Positions 36,470 to 45,170 of a stretch of DNA of 64,000 nucleotides are shown here, piece by piece. The position numbers were made by a program, and so were the translations under genes. Position 1 is the stretch's first letter. The number at the start of each line of letters is the position of its first letter. Source of the DNA: an uncultured Granulosicoccaceae bacterium. GTDB taxonomy: Bacteria > Pseudomonadota > Gammaproteobacteria > Granulosicoccales > Granulosicoccaceae. Location: NCBI GenBank assembly GCA_938007995.1, contig CALLLW010000023.1, positions 62,001-126,000 on the forward strand, given 5' to 3'. The notes below the pieces were generated by a model that saw nothing but the letters and a program-made list of their open reading frames with translations, ran no database searches and was not told the DNA's origin.

Positions 36470-37303
36470 ATGAATATGAAACTTACTTTTGCTTCCGCTA
36501 TTACTGGCTGTGCTCTGCTCACTGGTGGCCAGGCTATGGCTGCAACTGATTTGCTTGACGGCTGGTCAGGCAGTGCGAGTTTTGGTGCACTATTTACAAC
36601 TGGCAACAGCGAAACTTCAAACATAAATGGCTCTGCTAGTGTTTCCAAGCAGATCGATGTGTGGCGTCACACGGCGTTTGGCAATACCTACAGCGCAGAT
36701 GCGACTGATGAAGACGGTGAAGATATAGATACCGCTGACCGATTTGACCTTGGATACAAAGTGGATCGCAATTTTACAGATACTTTGTACGGTTTTGGTC
36801 GACTGCGTTATGACCAGGATGATTTTGGCAACATCGACAATCGATTTACTGGCGTAGTTGGTGTCGGTAACATGCTGTTGAATGATGGCAAACAGACACT
36901 CAGTGGTGAAATCGGTATTGGTGCGCACAGAACAGAATTCATCACTGATCCCTCGCTTTCAGTCGCAGATGCTGGTGAACCGGAAATTGATCCGATCACC
37001 GGCCTTCCCATTGTCACGGTGAATACCGATAACGTTGACGGTTTGGATTCAGACGGAGCGGTTTTATATGCTGGTTTAAACTACGCGAACATACTGGCCG
37101 ACAATCTGGTGTTCAACTCTGTGCTTAATGTAGAAGCGGCAGAGGTTAATACCCTGATTGTGTGGGATAACAGCCTGAATATTTCGTTATCTGAAACTAT
37201 TTCCTTATCACTTGGACTGTTAACCAGAACCAACACGGATATCGGCGATGATTTTGAGGAAACTGACACAGCAACTCGCGTCAACGTTGTCTTTGCCCTG
37301 TAG
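36470..37303 (+). CDS. DUF481 outer-membrane protein (YdiY-like)
   Basis: This 277-residue protein has a signal peptide (KLTFASAITGCALLTGGQAMA, cleavage near residue 25). The mature part starts with GWSGSASFGALFTTGNSETSNINGSASV, the DUF481 signature. Alternating strands run to a C-terminal Leu after VNVVFA, fitting an outer-membrane beta barrel. An insertion near residues 165-190 (EIDPITGLPIVTVNTDNVDG) resembles a loop. Such proteins are linked to salt or alkaline response, without known substrate. A bidirectional terminator follows. Confidence 0.9.
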   Translation: MNMKLTFASAITGCALLTGGQAMAATDLLDGWSGSASFGALFTTGNSETSNINGSASVSKQIDVWRHTAFGNTYSADATDEDGEDIDTADRFDLGYKVDRNFTDTLYGFGRLRYDQDDFGNIDNRFTGVVGVGNMLLNDGKQTLSGEIGIGAHRTEFITDPSLSVADAGEPEIDPITGLPIVTVNTDNVDGLDSDGAVLYAGLNYANILADNLVFNSVLNVEAAEVNTLIVWDNSLNISLSETISLSLGLLTRTNTDIGDDFEETDTATRVNVVFAL

Positions 37304-37334
37304 GAAATAAAACTCTACCAAGGTCGTAAAATTT

Positions 37335-37364
37335 AACTCCCGGCACAAGTCGGGAGTTTTATTT
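37335..37364. terminator. bidirectional rho-independent terminator
   Basis: An 8-bp stem (AACTCCCG 37335-37342 with CGGGAGTT 37351-37358) with an 8-base loop is flanked by TTTTATTT on the right and AAAATTT on the left. It ends the DUF481 gene on the plus strand and glcF on the minus strand, whose stop is at 37359-37361. Confidence 0.75.
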
Positions 37365-38576
37365 CAAAGAGTTATCCAGCAGCTGTATCCAGTGCCTGAC
37401 CGGTGTGTCGCCGGCGGCGGATTGCAGGTGTAGCAGGCAACCGATGTTGGCGGTGGCAATAGTATCCGGTTGGCCCTGTTTGATAGTGTCGATCTTTCTT
37501 TTCAATAGTTGTTGAGAAAGGTCTTTCTGCAGTATTGAATATGTTCCTGCTGAACCACAGCAAAAATGTGCGTCTTTTATTCTTGTCAGGCTGAAGCCCA
37601 GATCTTTTAGCAATTGTTCTGTTGTACCCATTTTCTTCTGCCCATGCTGGAGTGTGCAGGGTGGGTGGAATGCTATCGCAGAGTCATTAACTACTTTTAA
37701 TTGAGATAAGTCTTCGGCGGCGATCACTTCGCTGATGTCTTTGCACAACGAACTAATTTTTTGCGCCTTTGCCGCATAGAGTTTGTCGTGCTTTAGTAGA
37801 GCACCGTACTCGTTAACAAACACACCACAGCCGCTGGCGGTCATTACAATCGCTTCTGCGCCTGCTTCAACATGTGGCCACCAGGCATCTATGTTCTTGC
37901 GGGCAAACTCAAGTCCTTCCTCCTGTTCGTTCAAGTGGTAGCTTAGTGCGCCACAGCATCCGGCTTCTTTAATGGCTACAAGTTTGATTGATAGTTTGTC
38001 GAGTACTCTTGCGGTGGCGGGGTTGATGTCGGGAGCCATTGATGGCTGCACACAGCCATCAAGCACCAGCATGGTGCGGCTATGATTATTGGCAGGCCAC
38101 GTGCCGGTTTTTTGCTTCGCTGGCAGATGCGACTTTAGTGTTTTTGGCAGTATCGGTGCGACTGTTTGGCCAAGTTTTACCAGAGGTGAGATTCGTTGTT
38201 TGTAGGGCAGTACTGTGCGCATGGCTTTGCGCAGTATTTTCTGTGGCAGGCTGCGCGGTACCTGTTCTTCAACCAGATGTCTGCCTGCGTCTACCAGGTG
38301 GCCGTATTCAACACCGGAGGGGCAGGTTGTCTCGCAATTGCGGCAGGTCAGGCATCTATCAAGGTGTGTCTGTGTTTTTGCGCTTGGTTGCTGACCTTCA
38401 AGCACTTGTTTGATTAGATAGATACGCCCGCGTGGGCTGTCCAGCTCATTGCCGAGAATGTCATAGGTGGGGCAGGTTGCAAGGCAGAATCCACAATGGA
38501 CACATTTGCGCAGTATCTCATCAGCCTGCTTTCCAAGATCAGAGCTTTTATATTGATCGAGCAGTGAGGTTTGCAT
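37359..38576 (-). CDS. glcF: glycolate oxidase iron-sulfur subunit
   Basis: This 405-residue protein has two N-terminal 4Fe-4S clusters, CVHCGFCLATCPTY (25-38) and CLTCRNCETTCPSG (about 75-88). Two Cys-rich CCG domains follow (EAGCCGALSYH and HFCCGSAGTY), which carry further cofactors in this family. With GlcD and GlcE it forms the membrane-associated glycolate oxidase that passes electrons to quinone and makes glyoxylate. It is the last gene of glcDEF, 5 bases after glcE. Confidence 0.95.
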   Translation of the reverse strand: MQTSLLDQYKSSDLGKQADEILRKCVHCGFCLATCPTYDILGNELDSPRGRIYLIKQVLEGQQPSAKTQTHLDRCLTCRNCETTCPSGVEYGHLVDAGRHLVEEQVPRSLPQKILRKAMRTVLPYKQRISPLVKLGQTVAPILPKTLKSHLPAKQKTGTWPANNHSRTMLVLDGCVQPSMAPDINPATARVLDKLSIKLVAIKEAGCCGALSYHLNEQEEGLEFARKNIDAWWPHVEAGAEAIVMTASGCGVFVNEYGALLKHDKLYAAKAQKISSLCKDISEVIAAEDLSQLKVVNDSAIAFHPPCTLQHGQKKMGTTEQLLKDLGFSLTRIKDAHFCCGSAGTYSILQKDLSQQLLKRKIDTIKQGQPDTIATANIGCLLHLQSAAGDTPVRHWIQLLDNSLK

Positions 38577-38581
38577 GGCAG

Positions 38582-39679
38582 TCAGAACTCCGGAAATAAT
38601 CGCTGATAGTTGAAAACACCTTCAGGATCAAATTCCTGTTTAAGTCTGCGGTGCAGTTTCATGAGTGGCACTGGCAGCGGTTGAAAGATGTCTGTGCTTT
38701 GCATCATATTTTTATCGGCGCGGAATAACGTTGCGTTGCCGCCAACAGCACTGCACGCATTGCGTACATCATTTGCATCGGCACTGGAAACCAACCAGCG
38801 CTGCATACCCGCCCAATCGTATAGCCATTCACCTGCAATGGATAACGGCGGTGTAAGTGCCGGTACACTAATTCGCCACAGTGATTCAGGTCGTGATTCA
38901 GGTCGGGTAAAAAACGGCAGCGTGTGTTCGCGTAGCTGTAGCCAAAACTCAGGCTCGTTGGATTCACTGCCTGGCAGCTTTTCAGCGGCGGCAGCGACTG
39001 TGCCTGCAGAGCCTGCAAGTCGGGTATACATTTTGTTGTTGTGCCACGCAGATGCGGTTACCGGTAGTCCCATGCCACCCAATGCCTGTAACTGTTCTAT
39101 TGCCTCTTCTGCTGTGGCGTTTGAAATCAGTGTAGTGGTGTGAGATGTTGCAGGTAGCACTTTAAGCGAGACATCAAGCAGCACGCCCAATGTGCCCATC
39201 GCACCGGTCATTAATCTGCTGACGTCATAGCCTGCAACGTTCTTCATGACTTCGCCGCCAAATTTTAGAATCTGCCCGTGGCCGGTTAGTACAGTGCAAC
39301 CAAGTATGTAATCTCTGGCGCCACCAAAGTAGGGCTTGGCCGGGCCTGCCAGTGCACAGGCAATGGTGCCGCCAATGGTTGCATCGTGACCATAAGCCGG
39401 TGGTTCAAAAGCAAGCGTTTGGTAGTGAGCTTTGAGGGTTTGTTTGATGTCTTCAAGACGAGTGCCGGCTCTGGCGGTAATGACCAGCTCTGTAGGTTCA
39501 TGACTGATAGTGCCTGTGTGCTGACTGACGTCCAGTACAGCGGCATCCGGATTGATCAGTCCAAGAAACGCTTTGCTGTTACCGCCTTTGATGTTCAGCT
39601 TTTCTTTGCTGGCTGCAGCCCGGCTAACCTGCGCCTGCAGTGCTTCGCTTATGTCGTGATGGTTTGTTGAGTGGTTCAC
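38582..39679 (-). CDS. glcE: glycolate oxidase FAD-binding subunit GlcE
   Basis: This 365-residue FAD-linked oxidase of the vanillyl-alcohol-oxidase fold has GHDATIGGTIACALAGPAKP and VMKNVAGYDVSRLMTGAMGTLG as the FAD-binding blocks. An in-frame 12-bp tandem duplication (38881-38904) doubles the residues RPES near the middle. Its start ATG overlaps the end of glcD, so translation is coupled. Confidence 0.94.
   Translation of the reverse strand: MNHSTNHHDISEALQAQVSRAAASKEKLNIKGGNSKAFLGLINPDAAVLDVSQHTGTISHEPTELVITARAGTRLEDIKQTLKAHYQTLAFEPPAYGHDATIGGTIACALAGPAKPYFGGARDYILGCTVLTGHGQILKFGGEVMKNVAGYDVSRLMTGAMGTLGVLLDVSLKVLPATSHTTTLISNATAEEAIEQLQALGGMGLPVTASAWHNNKMYTRLAGSAGTVAAAAEKLPGSESNEPEFWLQLREHTLPFFTRPESRPESLWRISVPALTPPLSIAGEWLYDWAGMQRWLVSSADANDVRNACSAVGGNATLFRADKNMMQSTDIFQPLPVPLMKLHRRLKQEFDPEGVFNYQRLFPEF
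38881..38904 (+). repeat. 12-bp tandem duplication inside glcE
   Basis: GTGATTCAGGTC occurs twice in a row (38881-38892, 38893-38904) on the plus strand and is read in frame as a repeated RPES peptide in GlcE. Confidence 0.8.
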
Positions 39680-41175
39680 TAGAATCGCTCAATGTCAGGA
39701 TGCGGTAGTTCACCGTGATGAACATGCAGCGCGCCGTATTCTGCGCATCGGTTAAGGGTTGGTATCGCTTTACCCGGATTCAAAAGGGTATCCGGATCAA
39801 AAGCGTTTTTAATTGCATGAAACTGGGTGATTTCATCGTTGTCAAACTGCACGCACATCTGGTTGATTTTTTCCATACCTACACCGTGTTCACCGGTAAT
39901 GGTGCCACCTACCTCAACACATAATTCAAGAATCTTTGCACCGAGCTCTTCGGTGCGTTCAAGTTCGCCATCGATATTTGCATCAAATAAAATCAGCGGG
40001 TGCAAATTGCCATCACCGGCATGGAATACATTGGCTATTCTAAGGCCATACTCCTCTGACCAGATATTCATTTGCTGCAGTACTCTGGAGAGATGGCGGC
40101 GAGGAATTGTGCCGTCAATGCAGTAGTAGTCTGGTGATAATCTGCCAACGGCAGGAAAAGCTGATTTACGGCCTTTCCACAATTGCATGCGTTCTTCTTC
40201 GTCACGTGCAATATGAACGACGGTTGCATTGTTCTTCCGTACCAGAGACTCTACCTGTTGCAACTGTTCCTGTACTTCTTCGTCGGTGCCGTCGAGTTCA
40301 CATAAAAAAAGTGCCTCAACGTCTGTTGGATAGCCGCACTTGGCAAAAGCTTCTGCAGCGACAATGGCTGGCTTATCCATCATCTCGAGGCCAGCCGGTA
40401 TGATGCCGTTAGCAATAATTTCAGCGACTGTATCACCCGCAACATCAACGCTGTTGAACGCTGCCATCAATAGTTTTGTAGAGTTTGGTTTTGGCAAAAG
40501 CTTGACCACAATTTCAACAGTGACTGCTAACATGCCTTCAGAGCCATGGATCAGGCCGAGCAGATCGTAGCCTTGCGTATCTGCTGTGCCACCGAGTGTG
40601 ATCAGTTCACCTTCAATAGTGACTGCAGTAACCTGCAACACGTTATGTACTGTCATGCCATATTTCAGGCAGTGCACACCACCTGAGTTTTCAGCGACAT
40701 TGCCACCGATGGTACAGACAATCTGTGATGACGGGTCGGGTGCGTAGTAGAGATTGAAGTCTGACACTGCTTCCGAGATTGCCAGGTTGCGTACTCCGGG
40801 CTGCACCACTGCAGTACGGCTTTGTGTGTTTATATCGAGAATTTTATTGAACTTTGCCATGCCGAGTACGATGCCGTTTTTCAGTGGCAATGCTCCACCA
40901 GACAGGCCGGTACCCGCGCCGCGTGCTACCACCGGCACTTTCAATTCGTGGCAAATTTTCAGAATTTGCTGAACCTGTTCGATCGTTTCTGGCAGAACAA
41001 CCAGTGGTGGTTTTTGTCTATATACCGCAAGGCCGTCGGATTCGTAGGGGAACAGATCTTCGTCTTCGCGCAGCACGGATTCGTCATCCATGAAGGCGAG
41101 AAAACGTGTGATCAGCTCCTGTCTTATTTGCTGGTCAATCTCGGGTGTTTCATCTTTGAACAGTGTTTGGGACAT
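39679..41175 (-). CDS. glcD: glycolate oxidase subunit GlcD
   Basis: This FAD-linked flavoprotein of about 498 residues oxidises glycolate (or D-lactate). The FAD block VVARGAGTGLSGGALPLKNG is followed by IGGNVAENSGGVHCLKYG and the C-terminal HAGDGNLHPLILFD with TGEHGVGMEK. An in-frame TTG four codons upstream (41187) is possible, but the ATG at 41175 is preferred. First of glcDEF; the spacer upstream should hold the promoter, but none was recognised. Confidence 0.95.
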   Translation of the reverse strand: MSQTLFKDETPEIDQQIRQELITRFLAFMDDESVLREDEDLFPYESDGLAVYRQKPPLVVLPETIEQVQQILKICHELKVPVVARGAGTGLSGGALPLKNGIVLGMAKFNKILDINTQSRTAVVQPGVRNLAISEAVSDFNLYYAPDPSSQIVCTIGGNVAENSGGVHCLKYGMTVHNVLQVTAVTIEGELITLGGTADTQGYDLLGLIHGSEGMLAVTVEIVVKLLPKPNSTKLLMAAFNSVDVAGDTVAEIIANGIIPAGLEMMDKPAIVAAEAFAKCGYPTDVEALFLCELDGTDEEVQEQLQQVESLVRKNNATVVHIARDEEERMQLWKGRKSAFPAVGRLSPDYYCIDGTIPRRHLSRVLQQMNIWSEEYGLRIANVFHAGDGNLHPLILFDANIDGELERTEELGAKILELCVEVGGTITGEHGVGMEKINQMCVQFDNDEITQFHAIKNAFDPDTLLNPGKAIPTLNRCAEYGALHVHHGELPHPDIERF

Positions 41176-41367
41176 CGGCAGGGTCAACTCATGTTGGTTG
41201 CTGTAACGCTGAGTATACCTTGATGTATCTCGGTTGAATCATTTTGTTGTCAGTGCAAATCCTGTGTCTTTAATGTGAATTGAATCACGTGGGTCAAACA
41301 CTGTGTCACATACACTTTCCGGTACAGAGCTGGTTGAGGCCGCCATCTGGAAAGAAAGGGAAATGGC

Positions 41368-42021
41368 ATGTACGCAGTAAAAAATCGCTACTACAAACAT
41401 TCAAAGCTCGACGAAAAGCGCTTCAGAATGATACTTGAGCTTTTCTCCAGAGATATCACAGCAGTAGAGTGTGCCAAACAAACCGGTGTGAATGTGCGGT
41501 CTGTAAACTCGATTTATCTGAAATTGCGGGAACGTATTGCACAGTGGTGTGAATCAAATGCGTCAGGCACCCCGGGCTTGCATGCCAGCCGCGAACAAAC
41601 CCAGCCTTCTGATGGTGTGGTATCGCCTTATCTCGACAGCGCAAACGATGGTGTGGTCGGAATCTACCTGTATCTGATGAACAAGCAGGTTTACTGCGCA
41701 TTGATGAACGGCAGGTCCCTGGGTGAGCCAACGGAAACAGAAGACGGGCACTGGCGTGAGTACCCGGTCGGTATCGATGTTCGTCGTGATATGCGACTTA
41801 AAATCAGAAATGCCACTTACCAGGGCGCGCTAAGAGCAGGTGACATTGAGCGGATTGAATCTTTTGGTCACTTTTTGCGAATGCGGCTGACCAAATTCAA
41901 GGGTCTGCGTCGTGCAAAATTTTATTACCATCTAAAAGAAAGTGAGTATCGATACAATCACCGCGATCAAGATTTGAACTCATTGTTGCTTGCCATGCTG
42001 GGTGAATCACCCATCGAGTAA
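41368..42021 (+). CDS. IS1595-like transposase relative, shortened
   Basis: This 217-residue protein has the N-terminal helix-turn-helix pattern of IS1595 transposases (KLDEKRFRMILELFSRDITA, about 14-33). It also has their C-terminal block RIESFGHFLRMRLTKFKGLR with FYYHLKESEYRYNHR (about 160-202). Family members are about 300 residues; here the middle is shorter. The DESYFG segment with the first catalytic Asp is missing, replaced by SPYLDSANDG. An AAAGGG ribosome site precedes the ATG. No terminal inverted repeats were seen. It may be a domesticated DNA-binding protein or a decayed transposase. The stop lies inside a 24-bp tandem repeat. Confidence 0.65.
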   Translation: MYAVKNRYYKHSKLDEKRFRMILELFSRDITAVECAKQTGVNVRSVNSIYLKLRERIAQWCESNASGTPGLHASREQTQPSDGVVSPYLDSANDGVVGIYLYLMNKQVYCALMNGRSLGEPTETEDGHWREYPVGIDVRRDMRLKIRNATYQGALRAGDIERIESFGHFLRMRLTKFKGLRRAKFYYHLKESEYRYNHRDQDLNSLLLAMLGESPIE

Positions 42022-42063
42022 CAGGCACAAAGCAGCTGGGAGTAACAGGCACAAAGCAGCTGG
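42016..42063 (+). repeat. 24-bp tandem duplication at the stop of the IS1595-like gene
   Basis: A 24-base unit beginning GAGTAACAGGCACAAAGCAG occupies 42016-42039 and is repeated exactly at 42040-42063. The first copy contains the TAA stop (42019-42021), so a second in-phase stop is carried in the duplicate. Confidence 0.85.
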
Positions 42064-42105
42064 CCCAAAGCAACTCTGGCACAGCGTCACAAATGCACAC
42101 CGTGA

Positions 42106-42756
42106 CTACGGTGCCAATCGGTCAATTGCCCACTCATTTTCAGTTCTGGTAAATCGAAATCGATCGTGCTGACGACTCGGGCGACCCTGCCAGAATTCAT
42201 AGACATCCGGCTGTAATTTATAACCACCCCAGTCCTCCGGACGCTGCAGGGTGTTTTCGTCATACTCGGCTTGCAACTTTTGCGTACGTTGTGTCAGCCA
42301 CTGTTGATTTTCTATCACCTGTGACTGTGGCGAGGCGGCCGCACTGAAACGGCTGCCCACAGGTCGCTTGTGAAAATACTCATCTGATTCGGTGCTGCTC
42401 GCTTTTGTGACTTTGCCCTCTATGCGCACCTGACGCTCAAGCTCCCGCCAGTAAAAAACCAGAGCGGCTGCATTGTTGGTGGCCAGCTCGTTGCCTTTGC
42501 GGCTTTTGTAGTGGGTGTACCAGTAAAATCCGTCTGCTGTGAACTGCTTGAGCAAAACGATTCTTGCCGACGGTGCACCGTTATTGCCGACTGTGGCCAG
42601 TGTCATGGCGGTTGCATCGATGATGTTTGCATTTCTGGCGTCATTCATCCAGGCGCCGAACATTTCAAGTGGATCGATGTGCAGAGAGTCGCGGCTTAGT
42701 TCGGCCATTGTGTAGTCTTTGCGGTCATCGTGTAAATCACCGGTTTTGTCTGTCAT
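42106..42756 (-). CDS. pdxH: pyridoxamine 5'-phosphate oxidase
   Basis: This 216-residue FMN enzyme oxidises pyridoxine/pyridoxamine phosphate to pyridoxal phosphate. FMN and substrate motifs include APSARIVLLKQFTADGFYWY, then YKSRKGNELATNNAA, PVGSRFSAAASPQSQVI and the C-terminal FWQGRPSRQHDRFRF ending in RLAP. The frame is open to 42942, but the ATG at 42756 is chosen: AAGG lies 6 bases before it and the family N-terminus starts near there. It is divergent from yajQ. Confidence 0.95.
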   Translation of the reverse strand: MTDKTGDLHDDRKDYTMAELSRDSLHIDPLEMFGAWMNDARNANIIDATAMTLATVGNNGAPSARIVLLKQFTADGFYWYTHYKSRKGNELATNNAAALVFYWRELERQVRIEGKVTKASSTESDEYFHKRPVGSRFSAAASPQSQVIENQQWLTQRTQKLQAEYDENTLQRPEDWGGYKLQPDVYEFWQGRPSRQHDRFRFTRTENEWAIDRLAP

Positions 42757-42875
42757 GTCATGCCTTGTCAGTGGTCGTAGTGCATTGAGTACTGCGGGTG
42801 CGGCAGGGATCAGCTGGAGCTGTTCGGGACTTGTAGTATTATACGTTTTTGACTGATAAAACAGGGGGCGATTAA

Positions 42876-43358
42876 GTGGCTTCATTTGATGTGGTATCCG
42901 AAATAGATGAGCATGAACTTGCCAATGCGGTAGATCAGGCAAATCGGGAAATCGGTAACCGTTTTGACTTCAAAGGTTCTAACGCCAAAATCGATCTTTC
43001 CGAAGAGTCAATGACGCTGGAAGCGGACAGTGATTTCCAGATTCAGCAGATGCAACCCATCATTCTGCAAAAACTTACCAAGCGCGGTATCGACATCAGC
43101 TGTTTAAACCACGGAGACATTCAAACCAGTGGCCAGAGAGCGCGGCAGGTAATGGGTATAAAAAAGGGCATCAATAAAGAAATCGCCAGCCAGATCGTCA
43201 AGGCAATCAAGGGCTCAAAGATGAAGCTGCAGGCGGCCATTCAGGGTGATCAGGTGCGCATCACTGGCAAGAAGCGCGATGATTTGCAGCATGCAATCGC
43301 GCTGCTTAAGGAATCAAAGTTTGAGCTGCCGTTGCAGTATATAAACTTCAGAGATTGA
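42876..43358 (+). CDS. yajQ: YajQ family cyclic-di-GMP/nucleotide-binding protein
   Basis: This 160-residue protein has two ferredoxin-like halves. MASFDVVSEIDEHELANAVD and the middle ISCLNHGDIQTSGQRARQ are conserved in the UPF0234/YajQ family, as is the C-terminal LPLQYINFRD. Family members bind nucleic acid or c-di-GMP, and the role is regulatory. Start is GTG with an AGGGGG ribosome site 6-7 bases upstream. Confidence 0.94.
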   Translation: MASFDVVSEIDEHELANAVDQANREIGNRFDFKGSNAKIDLSEESMTLEADSDFQIQQMQPIILQKLTKRGIDISCLNHGDIQTSGQRARQVMGIKKGINKEIASQIVKAIKGSKMKLQAAIQGDQVRITGKKRDDLQHAIALLKESKFELPLQYINFRD

Positions 43359-43369
43359 GATCTGTATTC

Positions 43370-44224
43370 TCAACCTCCTGAGTTATCAACAGCACCATAG
43401 ATATCGTAGCGGGTGTTGGGTGATGTGATCTTGCCTGACGGGGTGCACTGTGCTAGAGGTGGCGCATTGCGTGGGCGTTTGACCACTACTCTGCCAGCAG
43501 TCTTTCTTGCGGCTGTAAGCAGTGTCAGTTCATCCTGCTGTGGCTCCAATAGCTCACGCAGCGCCTGAATATCTTTTTTTGCAGTCCGTTTGCCTGGTGG
43601 GTACATGGGATCAAGATAAACAACCTGCGGTAGCTCTTGTTCTGGTTGCATGCTTGCCCAGATCTCTGGCAGCGTGCTGCTGTTGCCACGGTATAGTTGC
43701 ATTCTTTGCGCTATCGGCTTTATCTCAGTGTGTGCGAGTGCTCGTTGCAGTGCATCATGCAACAGTGCATGTACCACAACTGACTGCTCGATTAGCACCA
43801 CCCGGCACCCAAGTGATGCAAATACAAAGGCATCTTTACCAAAGCCGGCAGTCGCATCGCAGATAACAGGGTTTGAGCTGGTTTTAACCGCACGAGCCAG
43901 CGGCTGGCCGTGGCCACCGCCGAATTTTAAACGATGAAGCAGACGACCCGATGTAAAGTCTATGCATGTGTCGACAGGGCGTTTGTTTTTGTGGTTACGC
44001 AGATTGAGCTTGTCATCTACCCATTGTAAAGTGAAGTCATGCGTTGTGGCGTTGCCAAATTCAAGGCCGGTTGTGTTTGCCAGTTCAGCTGATCGTTGTT
44101 GTTGGTCATCAACAATGGCAATTGCTTCAAAGCCTGTGAATTGTTTGATCCCATCAGTGACCTCGGCGGTTTGTGCTTGTCGGTGTTGGTTTTTTTTACT
44201 TTGACTTTTTTTGAGGTCACTCAT
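43370..44224 (-). CDS. rsmJ: 16S rRNA (guanine1516-N2)-methyltransferase
   Basis: This 284-residue class I methyltransferase has the SAM-binding loop CDATAGFGKDAFVFASLGC and the catalytic YLDPMYPPGKRTAKKD, which is the RsmJ/YhiQ form of the NPPY-type motif. VVVKRPRNAPPLA near the C-terminus is also typical. It modifies G1516 of 16S rRNA with SAM. The first 15 residues are basic and polar. It converges with yajQ, with 11 bases between the stops. Confidence 0.92.
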   Translation of the reverse strand: MSDLKKSQSKKNQHRQAQTAEVTDGIKQFTGFEAIAIVDDQQQRSAELANTTGLEFGNATTHDFTLQWVDDKLNLRNHKNKRPVDTCIDFTSGRLLHRLKFGGGHGQPLARAVKTSSNPVICDATAGFGKDAFVFASLGCRVVLIEQSVVVHALLHDALQRALAHTEIKPIAQRMQLYRGNSSTLPEIWASMQPEQELPQVVYLDPMYPPGKRTAKKDIQALRELLEPQQDELTLLTAARKTAGRVVVKRPRNAPPLAQCTPSGKITSPNTRYDIYGAVDNSGG

Positions 44225-44302
44225 GTTGTTTGAGCTGTTCTATTTGCGAGTAGAGTACGTCAGCATTACAACTAACAACAGTTTTTGTTGAAAGGGTGGC
44301 CT

Positions 44303-44866
44303 GTGGCTGATCAGAACCCGACACGGCTGCTTCTGCGGACATCGCTAAAGTTGATGGTACTGGCATCGGTTGTTGCATTCGGCTGGGTGCTTTTCGGTTC
44401 GCTACCGGAGAGTGACGTCAGTGTTGCCGAGGTGGTGCGCTATAACGTAGCAGACATGCAACCGGGTGAGCATCGTCTGGTAGAGTGGCAAAAGAAGCCA
44501 CTCTTTATTGTTCATAGAAAAACTGCCTGGGAAGAGGCGCTGAGTGCAGCAGAAACGTCACTGTACCATGACCCAGACAGTCGCGATTCATCACAGTCGG
44601 ATGCTGCTACCAATCCGTTGCGTTCAGCGTATGAAGGGTGGTTCGTAACGCTCGGCCTTGGCACCGGAATGGGGTGCACACTGGTCTTTTCAGCTCCCGA
44701 TAGTCGCCTGAGTGGATTCAGATCTGCCGGTGGTTATGTCGACAGCTGTGATCAGAGTTACTACGATCTAGCCGGCAAGGTGTATGTGGGTCAGCAAGCG
44801 CGGCGAAATACGGTAATACCGCCTTGGTCAATTAAAGACAATGAAATTTCCGTGGGTGGCCAATAG
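44303..44866 (+). CDS. Rieske-fold (PetA-like) protein without [2Fe-2S] ligands
   Basis: This 187-residue protein resembles the bc1 Rieske subunit along its length. It has an N-terminal membrane anchor (LLLRTSLKLMVLASVVAFGWVLF) and DMQPGEHRLVEWQKKPLFIVHR, then WFVTLG and, at the end, PPWSIKDNEISVGG. Where the ligands should be it reads GTGMGC instead of CTHLGC and DSCDQSYYD instead of CPCHGSHYD. Cys139 and His141 (bc1 numbering) become Gly and Gly, and Cys158 and His161 become Asp and Asp. The disulfide cysteines 144 and 160 are kept. It cannot bind a cluster in the usual way. Start GTG 44303 has AAGGG about 9 bases before it. It is convergent with slyX. Confidence 0.8.
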   Translation: MADQNPTRLLLRTSLKLMVLASVVAFGWVLFGSLPESDVSVAEVVRYNVADMQPGEHRLVEWQKKPLFIVHRKTAWEEALSAAETSLYHDPDSRDSSQSDAATNPLRSAYEGWFVTLGLGTGMGCTLVFSAPDSRLSGFRSAGGYVDSCDQSYYDLAGKVYVGQQARRNTVIPPWSIKDNEISVGGQ

Positions 44867-44909
44867 TTAAATTGTGCACATCGATAGTGCTGGTTAGCTG
44901 TGGCAACGA

Positions 44910-45110
44910 TCAATAGTGCGGCGGTGGAGTTTCTTCTGATTCTTTGGCGATTGGTGAGGCCAGCGCCTGCAGTTGATTCTGATAGAGCTCAAGCTTTTCA
45001 GTAAGCACCAATATTGTTTTCTCATGCCGAACAATAACTTCGTTAAGCTGCTCGACGGTCATTTCCATATCCATCAGCTTTAATTCGACTGCCTGTATTC
45101 GCTCTTCCAT
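44910..45110 (-). CDS. slyX: SlyX family protein
   Basis: This 66-residue coiled-coil protein is helical throughout the core (IQAVELKLMDMEMTVEQLNE then LVLTEKLELYQNQLQALAS) and ends in PPPHY, as SlyX proteins do. The function is not established. It is leftward, downstream of the MreB-like gene, 60 bases apart. Confidence 0.92.
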   Translation of the reverse strand: MEERIQAVELKLMDMEMTVEQLNEVIVRHEKTILVLTEKLELYQNQLQALASPIAKESEETPPPHY

Positions 45111-45170
45111 ACCTGTCTGCCTGTTTTAATGGAACAGTCTACTGCTGGCAGATGGCGATTGCACCAACTG

